From NCBI GenBank assembly GCA_903915485.1, contig CAIWTC010000108.1, positions 1-5,343 on the forward strand: a stretch of DNA of 5,343 bases. The letters are read 5' to 3'. Under the pieces are notes generated by a model. That model was not told the DNA's origin, ran no database searches, and saw only the letters and a list, made by a program, of their open reading frames with translations. Numbering within the stretch: position 1 is the stretch's first letter; the number at the start of each line of letters is the position of its first letter. Positions 1-5,343 of the stretch are shown piece by piece. The stretch is from an uncultured Ignavibacteriales bacterium (GTDB lineage Bacteria; Bacteroidota; Ignavibacteria; Ignavibacteriales; Ignavibacteriaceae). Both the position numbers and the translations under genes were made by a program.

Positions 1-598
1 AGACAGAGTTGTCTTTGACCCTTCCTTAGTCAGAGGAATGGCTTACTACACAGGTCCAATCTTTGAAGTTGAATCACTCACCAAATATACAGACACTAAA
101 GGCAATCTCCGCAGCGTCGGCTCCATTAGCGGCGGCGGAAGATACGACGGACTAGTCAAAAAACTTTTAGGGTTAGAAGTCCCCGCAACAGGAGCATCAA
201 TCGGTGTTGATAGGCTTGCAGAACTTCTCACACTTAGCAGTTCAATAAAAATTGAATACAAAGGCCCTGTACTCATAACAGTATTCGATAATAACTTAAT
301 GAATGAATATCAGAAGATAGCACAAGAACTTCGTGCAGCAAATATCCCCACTCAAGTTTTTTACGGAATGCAGAAAGGCTTAAAGAAACAGTTGGCGTAT
401 GCTGACAGTATCTCTTCACCGGTTGCAATTTTACTGGGAGAAGATGAATTGAAAGCGGGAGTAGTAACCGTCCGCAACCTTACCTTAGGAGCCTCCATGG
501 CAAGTGAAATCTCTAACAAAGAGGAATGGAAAGCAAAGGCACAACAGCAGGTCTCCAGAGAAGACCTGGTTGCAAAAGTAAGAGAAATGTTAAGTTGA
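1..598 (+). CDS. hisS: Histidyl-tRNA synthetase, C-terminal part (5' end outside window)
   Basis: This class II synthetase activates L-histidine with ATP and charges tRNA-His in the cytoplasm. The gene is cut by the left edge: the frame is open from base 2, so the first ATG (38) is internal and not the start. About 198 codons remain, roughly the last 45% of a usual ~420-residue protein. Visible in order: the histidine-specific motif RGMAYYTGPIFEVE (bases 32-73), whose Arg matches the catalytic Arg of the RGLDYY motif; the glycine-rich GGGRYDGL; class II motif 3 (GASIGVDRL, with its conserved Arg); then a complete anticodon-binding domain with the typical KKQLAYAD and LGEDELKAGVVTV segments. 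The anticodon domain argues against the regulatory paralogue HisZ. The Asp usual in RGLDYY is Ala here, a modest variation. TGA ends the gene at 598, four bases before the next gene, so the two are probably co-transcribed. Confidence 0.96.
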   Translation, partial: DRVVFDPSLVRGMAYYTGPIFEVESLTKYTDTKGNLRSVGSISGGGRYDGLVKKLLGLEVPATGASIGVDRLAELLTLSSSIKIEYKGPVLITVFDNNLMNEYQKIAQELRAANIPTQVFYGMQKGLKKQLAYADSISSPVAILLGEDELKAGVVTVRNLTLGASMASEISNKEEWKAKAQQQVSREDLVAKVREMLS

Positions 599-602
599 TA
601 AT

Positions 603-2537
603 ATGAAAACTAAATCCCCCACAAAAATTAATGTTGCGCTCGACGGCAACTCACTTACTTTTGATACGCTTATACAAATAGCGTGCGATACAAAACAGCA
701 GTACTCTGTTTCAATTAAAGCATCGGCACTTCCAAAGATTCATGCCTCAAGAAAATATGTTGAAAGTATAGTTGAAAAAAACGGCGCCGAGAACACTCCA
801 TATGTTTATGGTGTCAATACAGGCTTCGGCGCAAACAAACATAAATTTGTTTCCGGTACCGGTGAGATTGCTAATAATGATTTAGCAAAAATCTCTTACA
901 ACCTTATTATCAGTCACTGCTGCAGCGTTGGCCCAAAATTTCCAAGAGAAGTTGTAAGAGCAGCAATGCTCCTAAGAATAAACACACTCTGTAAAGGATA
1001 TTCAGGAATCCGCGTTGAAGTAATTCAAAAACTTATTGAAATGCTGAATAGTGATATTACCCCCATAGTGCCCTCGCAAGGTTCCGTCGGCGGCAGCGGT
1101 GATTTGAGTCCCCTCTCTCATATGTCAATAGTTTTTATCCTTAATCCGTACAAACCAAATGATAAAAATCTATTCGGTGAAGTTGAAGTTAGAAGTTCTG
1201 ATTCGGTAAATAGTAAATATGTGACTGTAAGTGCAGCAAAAGGTATTGCTAAAATTGGCGGAGGTTTATTTCTTCAGGCAAAAGAAGGTTTGGCACTAAA
1301 TAACGGAACACAGTTCACAACAGCGCTGACAGCCCTTTCAGCATATAAAGCAGAACAGTTAGTTAAAGTTGCTCTCAACGCAACTACTATGACAACTGAA
1401 GCAATGCTTTCAACCATTGATGCATTTAATCCATTGATTCACAAACTTCGTCCGTTTGAATATCAGAAAAAAGCTGCCGAGATTATTCGCCAAAACCTCA
1501 AAGGCAGTTCAATGGTTTTTGACCCGTCTTCAAAAGCTGACTATAGACAATATCATGATGATATTAACATTCAAAAGCTTGAAAAGAAAGTTGGACTCCG
1601 CGAAGAACTTCAACCGGTTAAAGAACCGCTTCAGGATATTTATTCAATCAGATGCGCCCCTCAAGCCATAGGTGCAATTTGGGATGCAATTGAATATGTG
1701 AAGAAAACAATCGGAATAGAATGCAACTCTGCAAACGACAACCCTTTAATTGATGTAACTTTTGAAAAAACCCGGCTCAGCGGAAAGGCAATCTCAGGTG
1801 GTAATTTCCACGGCGAACCCGTCGCCATCGCTGCTGACTTACTCAAAACGGTCCTCACAGAATTAGGCAGTCTTTCCGAAAGACGAACAGCAGCATTAAT
1901 TAACCCCGATGTAAACAGAAGGCTCCCTGCATTCCTTACAACATCTTCCGTTCTTACACCTAACGGCATGCGCAATGAATCAGGCATGCACAGCGGTATG
2001 ATGATTCCACAATATGTTTCCGCAGCCCTTACTGCTGAAAACAAAATCCTTGCACATCCGGCATCAGTCGATACAATCCCCACGAGCAACGGAATTGAAG
2101 ACCATGTAAGCATGGGTGCACATGGAGCCAAACAAGCATTTGAAATCGCGTCGAATGTAGCGGTGATTGTCGGCATAGAATTATTAAACGCGGCTCAGGC
2201 AATATCAATTAGAAAATCTCAAACACTAATTTCTCTTTATGAAATTGAAAAAAGAACGAGGAATGCAAAAGGATTGCTGCTCGAAACTCAGCGAAGCGAA
2301 AATCTCGAGCGCGCTGCTGTCTGCGAAAGAATCATTGCTGACCTTGGGAAACTAAACAAACTATTATCACTAGGGAAAAAGGAATTTATCCCTGGTGCAA
2401 AAAGTAAGTCAGTTTTGAAAACATTAGAAACCATACTAACAGAGAATAAACTTTCTTTCCCTATCAACGCAGATGTCGTTATGCGCCCTTATTTAACAAC
2501 CATTGCAGAGGCAATAAAAGACAACAGATTCTCATAA
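603..2537 (+). CDS. Aromatic amino-acid ammonia-lyase, HAL/PAL (HutH) family, histidase-like, with GSG prosthetic motif
   Basis: Family members remove ammonia from histidine, phenylalanine or tyrosine using a self-made MIO electrophile, working as cytoplasmic tetramers. Visible landmarks over 644 residues: catalytic Tyr69 in YGVNTGFG; Ser104-His105; the MIO loop GSVGGSGDLSPLSH with G164-S165-G166 where most relatives have Ala-Ser-Gly; NGTQ at 234-237; QDIYSIRCAPQ at 344-354 (Tyr347, Arg350); NSANDNPLID at 375-384; GGNFHGEP at 399-406 (Phe402); and IEDHVSM at 498-504 (Glu499). His105, NGTQ and Glu499 match histidase better than plant PAL, which has Gln in place of Glu499, so L-histidine to urocanate is the first guess. 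Phe or Tyr cannot be excluded. The protein is longer than ~510-residue histidases, with extra sequence near 181-212, 302-343 and 446-460 and a longer C-terminus. ATG 603 is chosen because the N-terminus (VALDGNSLTFDTLIQIA) aligns with the family start. No clear Shine-Dalgarno is seen. No other hut gene is visible. Confidence 0.9.
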   Translation: MKTKSPTKINVALDGNSLTFDTLIQIACDTKQQYSVSIKASALPKIHASRKYVESIVEKNGAENTPYVYGVNTGFGANKHKFVSGTGEIANNDLAKISYNLIISHCCSVGPKFPREVVRAAMLLRINTLCKGYSGIRVEVIQKLIEMLNSDITPIVPSQGSVGGSGDLSPLSHMSIVFILNPYKPNDKNLFGEVEVRSSDSVNSKYVTVSAAKGIAKIGGGLFLQAKEGLALNNGTQFTTALTALSAYKAEQLVKVALNATTMTTEAMLSTIDAFNPLIHKLRPFEYQKKAAEIIRQNLKGSSMVFDPSSKADYRQYHDDINIQKLEKKVGLREELQPVKEPLQDIYSIRCAPQAIGAIWDAIEYVKKTIGIECNSANDNPLIDVTFEKTRLSGKAISGGNFHGEPVAIAADLLKTVLTELGSLSERRTAALINPDVNRRLPAFLTTSSVLTPNGMRNESGMHSGMMIPQYVSAALTAENKILAHPASVDTIPTSNGIEDHVSMGAHGAKQAFEIASNVAVIVGIELLNAAQAISIRKSQTLISLYEIEKRTRNAKGLLLETQRSENLERAAVCERIIADLGKLNKLLSLGKKEFIPGAKSKSVLKTLETILTENKLSFPINADVVMRPYLTTIAEAIKDNRFS

Positions 2538-2542
2538 TTTGT

Positions 2543-2559
2543 AGAGACAGTCTCAAAAG
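2543..2559 (+). repeat. Imperfect direct repeat, copy 1 (AGAGACAGTCTCAAAAG)
   Basis: This 17-base motif begins just after the lyase stop codon. It contains the short palindrome GAGAC-A-GTCTC and resembles AGGGACAGCTTAAAA at 2706-2720, which lies in the same orientation just before the - strand stop codon. Motifs of the GAGACAGTCTCAAAA type look like the ends of some insertion sequences. With no transposase and no oppositely oriented partner, it could only be a relic. The mobile origin is a guess; the similarity of the two copies is visible. Confidence 0.3.
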
Positions 2560-2575
2560 TCTTTTCTCTCAATAA

Positions 2576-2600
2576 CGCACCAATTCATTGGTGTGATTTT
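2576..2600 (+). terminator. Probable intrinsic terminator after hisS-lyase pair
   Basis: CGCACCAA (2576-2583) pairs with TTGGTGTG (2588-2595) around a TTCA loop, giving an eight-pair stem with one G-T wobble. ATTTT follows at once. It starts 39 bases past the lyase stop, the expected place for the transcript end. The T-run is short, so termination may be weak or shared with the next hairpin. On the - strand the hairpin is not followed by a T-run, so it serves the + strand. Confidence 0.5.
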
Positions 2601-2623
2601 GATTCGTTAATAAAACTTTAATG

Positions 2624-2641
2624 AACTGTTTCAACAGTTTT
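2624..2641. terminator. Second hairpin, possible back-up or bidirectional terminator
   Basis: AACTGTT (2624-2630) and AACAGTT (2633-2639) form a perfect inverted repeat with a two-base spacer, or a six-pair stem with a TTCA loop. On the + strand it runs straight into T bases (TTTTA through 2642). The - strand continues into CATTAAAGTTTTATT, so it might also help end the convergent gene. The stem is AT-rich and not strong. The arm at 2636-2642 can pair instead with TAAAACT at 2611-2617. Confidence 0.35.
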
Positions 2642-2705
2642 ATACCCTTTTGAGCCAACCTCATTCATTAAAGCATGGTTCAATATCTAGCAAGCGATTC
2701 TTATT

Positions 2706-2720
2706 AGGGACAGCTTAAAA
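2706..2720 (+). repeat. Imperfect direct repeat, copy 2 (AGGGACAGCTTAAAA)
   Basis: This motif sits 10 bases beyond the stop codon of the - strand gene and shares the RGGACAG-like core and A-run of the motif at 2543-2559, in the same orientation. The two copies bracket most of the intergenic region. They could be remnants of mobile-element ends or chance similarity in AT-rich DNA. Confidence 0.25.
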
Positions 2721-2730
2721 TTTCCACAAT

Positions 2731-5343
2731 CTACTTTTTCACCGCAATAGGAAAATCAGGAATACTAACCGGAATAATGGTAACAGGCGATTGCTGACCC
2801 CCGGTTAATTTCTTAACCCGCTCACCAATATAAAAATCTAAAGACTTAATAGTAATCTTCCCATCATAAGCGGCCTCACCATTAAGTCCTTCTATCACTG
2901 CTTTTGTGAATGCACCATTTTTCCACTCTTCTTTTTCAAGTGAGTATTGCTTACCCGTAGACGAAGTAAAAACGATAGCACCGTTCTCAGCACTTGTCAA
3001 ATCATTAACCAATGAATTAATATCTACCGCTTTCCTTCCTCCCATTATATTTCCGGAGTGACATGCATCAGTAAATAATATCATTTTCCCAACGACTGAC
3101 GAAACAGTTTTCTTGACTTCTTCGAACATAACACAAGTCCGTTTAATCTTGTCGGTATTAGCATCATAAGGAAGATAATAGAATGTCCCCCAATTATCAT
3201 TCATTCCATGCCCGCCTAAAAATACGATAGCAACATCCTTAGCAGTAGTTTCCTTCTGAATCCAATCCAAACCATCAATAATATTGTCCCTGCTAGCAGC
3301 GGAATCTGTCAGTAACTTTACTTTCACATCGCGATAAAGCAATCCCTTCTGTGCAGTAAATGCGTTTACAATATCACCAGCATCCTTGGCGGCATAATTA
3401 AGTTTTAACGCAGCATCTTTATAATTACTCACCCCAACGGAAAGCAAATATAAAGTCGGTTTTGATACAAACTCCTTAGTGCCTGCACCTGCTGTCCATT
3501 TAACACTTATAGTTGAAGGTTCACTCACACCATTTTTATTTTCTGCAAGCAGCGAGATGGTACAGTCTTCCTGCGGAATAAGCACATCTACTTGTTCATT
3601 TCCTGAAATAGGTTTCATGCCTCTTGAATTCAAAGGCCTGCCGTTAACAAGAATTCTTACTGCTGTTATAGGAGCATCGTTGGATGATTTAACTGTGTAA
3701 GAAACACCTACAGTCGTCTTGGATGTCTCGAATCCTGTCATAGGTGTAACAATATTTATTATCGGCGGAAGTTTTTTACTTATATCAGTTTCTACAAAAG
3801 TTTTTTTACTCTCTCCCTCTGCAGGTTTAAGCGCTTCCTGTTCATCTCCGGTATCAAATACTTTATCTATCAAGTCAGGCTTTAAGTAAGTTGAACGGAA
3901 TCTTGATATTGGATAAAACTCTCCTTCTTTATCAAGACCGTTACCGACATGCCATCCGATTAACTCTTCAGCGCCAGCAGAGCAATCATAATACCCGGAA
4001 GGTGTCCACAGAACCCACCGCTGCTTATCGGGATGCATGTAGAGTGATAAGAATTGCTTGCCGTCGCTAAGTCTATACCACCTCATCATTCCGTCATCTG
4101 ATGTTGCGACTATCGACTTCCCATCTCCCGTAACATTCACGCACCAGACTCCGCCCTGCACCGGTACTTCCCAATATTTAAGTCCCGAATAATCCGTGCA
4201 ATATATTTTCCAACTTGTACCAAAAACTATCTGCTTCTTTGCAGGAATTATATCAACTGAATGACACCGCTCATAATCATTCATAAACCCTACAGACTTG
4301 CCATTTATTTTAGGGTTTGATGAATTGTTCCATTCTGTTATTTCTATTCCGTCAGCTTTTGCACTTGGACTTTTCCAGTCCGAACCTTTTATCAGAAACT
4401 CGCGCGTTGGGATTGAGAAAATAATCGGAGTTGAGTTTTTTGGAGTGAATTCTATTTTACTTCCTTTGGAGTCAATATTCAAATTTGGGTTCTCTACGAT
4501 TCTAAAATCACATAAGTCCGCCTTCTTATATATTGTTCTGTAACCATCGGTAGTTATTCGTCCGAATTCAGGATAAGTAGTACTGAAAATAATCGAATTA
4601 TCGTTGACCGTTTTTAAGTCCATCACATTATCAACGCATAGCTTGAAATCAGTATATTCCCCTTTACCCGCATTGTTATATCTTCTAAGGGCTTTCCATA
4701 CTTTCCCGTCAAACGCTCTCGAATAATTTCCGGCAGCAAAAAGATATTTCCCGTCATTCGAAAACGCAACCATCTCAAGTTTGTTTTCTTTAGATTCAGC
4801 ATTCTTAATAGATGGCTCGAAAAGAAGTTTTAAATTTTTCCCATCAAGTACTTGAAGTTTAAGACTGTCATCATCATCATAACCAATGGCTATTTTTGAG
4901 CCGTCAGGAGAGAATGAAATACTATAAGGCTGTTTTCCTCCTGTAAGTTTTACTTCTGCCAACTTTGAAAAATTCTTATCAAACAGTTGAACCCTGCCGT
5001 CGAAAGAAGGTATCGCTACTCTTCCCTCAGAATCAAATACGGCATTAAAGCAATCACTGTTGGTTGTAGATAAAAATTTGCGGACGGTTTTTGTGCGGGA
5101 ATCAACTATCTTTACTCCCCCTCTGAAACAAACGGCAATGTTATTTCCGTCAGTAGAATATTCCAACCCAGTAATGATGTTATCAAAGCCTTTGATTTTG
5201 CCTGTCATTTCCCCGGTTTGTGTGTCAAAAATATAAACCGAACTTGACCTCTCCCAAATATATCCTGTTGAGCCACCGAATAAAGCAACCTTTCCATCAG
5301 GCGAAATTGCACAGGCATAAAGCATTCCTTCATTCCCCTCGCT
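2731..5343 (-). CDS. WD40-propeller / Ig-like / caspase-like (peptidase C14) protein, N-terminus outside window
   Basis: A large multidomain caspase-family protein. The frame stays open to the right edge: six more codons (SEGNEG) precede the ATG at 5325, and that Met lies inside a propeller-like repeat, so the real start is further upstream. Residues below count from that Met (864 codons). Residues 1-200 carry beta-propeller repeats with SPDG-type turns at 8-11, 57-60, 98-101, 139-142 and 189-192. Weaker repeats continue to a last clear one at 398-425. RWVLWTPSGYYD...ELIGWHV (436 on) is a segment typical of WD40-caspase proteins. A charged linker follows, then an Ig-like domain at about 520-612. 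The C14 domain (about 623-864) has catalytic His706 in FLGGHG and Cys755 in TDACHSG, preceded by the metacaspase-type Asp753. It is probably an active, Arg/Lys-preferring cysteine protease regulated by the propeller. A signal peptide cannot be judged because the N-terminus is missing. Substrate and role are unknown; the stop is TAG. Confidence 0.9.
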   Translation of the reverse strand, partial: SEGNEGMLYACAISPDGKVALFGGSTGYIWERSSSVYIFDTQTGEMTGKIKGFDNIITGLEYSTDGNNIAVCFRGGVKIVDSRTKTVRKFLSTTNSDCFNAVFDSEGRVAIPSFDGRVQLFDKNFSKLAEVKLTGGKQPYSISFSPDGSKIAIGYDDDDSLKLQVLDGKNLKLLFEPSIKNAESKENKLEMVAFSNDGKYLFAAGNYSRAFDGKVWKALRRYNNAGKGEYTDFKLCVDNVMDLKTVNDNSIIFSTTYPEFGRITTDGYRTIYKKADLCDFRIVENPNLNIDSKGSKIEFTPKNSTPIIFSIPTREFLIKGSDWKSPSAKADGIEITEWNNSSNPKINGKSVGFMNDYERCHSVDIIPAKKQIVFGTSWKIYCTDYSGLKYWEVPVQGGVWCVNVTGDGKSIVATSDDGMMRWYRLSDGKQFLSLYMHPDKQRWVLWTPSGYYDCSAGAEELIGWHVGNGLDKEGEFYPISRFRSTYLKPDLIDKVFDTGDEQEALKPAEGESKKTFVETDISKKLPPIINIVTPMTGFETSKTTVGVSYTVKSSNDAPITAVRILVNGRPLNSRGMKPISGNEQVDVLIPQEDCTISLLAENKNGVSEPSTISVKWTAGAGTKEFVSKPTLYLLSVGVSNYKDAALKLNYAAKDAGDIVNAFTAQKGLLYRDVKVKLLTDSAASRDNIIDGLDWIQKETTAKDVAIVFLGGHGMNDNWGTFYYLPYDANTDKIKRTCVMFEEVKKTVSSVVGKMILFTDACHSGNIMGGRKAVDINSLVNDLTSAENGAIVFTSSTGKQYSLEKEEWKNGAFTKAVIEGLNGEAAYDGKITIKSLDFYIGERVKKLTGGQQSPVTIIPVSIPDFPIAVKK

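Larger units (their letters stand above)
2552..2654. repeat. Nested inverted-repeat region enclosing two hairpins
   Basis: CTCAAAAG at 2552-2559 is the exact reverse complement of CTTTTGAG at 2647-2654. Between these arms lie two further inverted repeats, at 2576-2595 and 2624-2639, each of which can fold with a TTCA loop. Together they could form a three-way-junction RNA or a cruciform. An 8-base match in an AT-rich gap of this size can arise by chance, so the outer helix is tentative; the inner hairpins are better supported. Confidence 0.35.

Noticed and set aside
38..40. ATG at 38 as a gene start
   Set aside because: It codes for the Met inside the histidine-specific RGMAYYTG motif; the frame continues upstream to the left edge with family-like sequence (VVFDPSLV).
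46..276. 76-codon - strand frame opposite hisS
   Set aside because: It overlaps the conserved HisRS motifs and has no independent support.
1456..1671. 71-codon + strand frame inside the lyase gene, out of phase
   Set aside because: The lyase reading frame is continuous here and the alternative translation is basic, low-information sequence.
1661..2176. 171-codon open frame on the - strand opposite the lyase gene
   Set aside because: It lies fully inside the lyase gene, whose family motifs run through the whole stretch. Its translation shows no recognisable domain, so it is a shadow of the coding strand.
3479..4543. Two short + strand frames (3479-3700 and 4298-4543) opposite the caspase gene
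   Set aside because: Both are antisense to a long, well-supported coding region and resemble no known protein.
4867..4878. Run of four Asp codons from an ATC trinucleotide repeat on the + strand, possible calcium site or slippage tract
   Set aside because: It is only four codons in a loop between propeller strands, with no binding-loop consensus; too short to support a claim.
5323..5325. ATG at 5325 as the true start of the caspase-family protein
   Set aside because: The frame stays open upstream to the window edge and this Met falls within a propeller-type repeat (LYACAISPDG follows), so the N-terminus is almost certainly outside the window.

Overview
The window carries three protein-coding genes in a convergent layout. 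Two are read on the + strand: the 3' end of a histidyl-tRNA synthetase gene (entering from the left edge, ending at 598) and, four bases later, a complete aromatic amino-acid ammonia-lyase of the HAL/PAL (HutH) family (603-2537). A long - strand gene (2731 to the right edge, 5' end outside the window) runs toward them. It encodes a WD40-like beta-propeller, a conserved linker, an Ig-like domain and a C-terminal caspase-like (peptidase C14) protease. The 193-base convergent gap (2538-2730) is rich in inverted repeats. It probably holds the transcription end of the hisS-lyase pair and perhaps remnants of a mobile element.

The DNA is AT-rich, and the one visible gene start (603) has no clear Shine-Dalgarno sequence. 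Large WD40 + caspase proteins are common in the Bacteroidota/Ignavibacteriota/Chlorobiota (FCB) lineage. Together these suggest an FCB-type bacterium, possibly Ignavibacteriota or Bacteroidota. This is inference from style and family content, not a phylogenetic result.

The tight hisS-lyase spacing suggests co-transcription. The lyase has histidase-like active-site positions (Ser-His at 104-105, NGTQ at 234-237, Glu-Asp-His at 499-501), so both proteins may use L-histidine: one charges it to tRNA, the other may deaminate it to urocanate. Two features set the lyase apart: its prosthetic-group tripeptide is Gly-Ser-Gly rather than the usual Ala-Ser-Gly, and it is about 130 residues longer than a typical histidase. 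The caspase-like protein keeps its catalytic His-Cys pair and looks active. Nothing visible ties it to the two + strand genes, and any partner upstream of it lies outside the window.

I see no tRNA or rRNA gene, CRISPR array or intact insertion sequence. The window looks mostly like ordinary chromosome. The best leads are the GSG lyase, the caspase-propeller protein and the structured convergent intergenic region.
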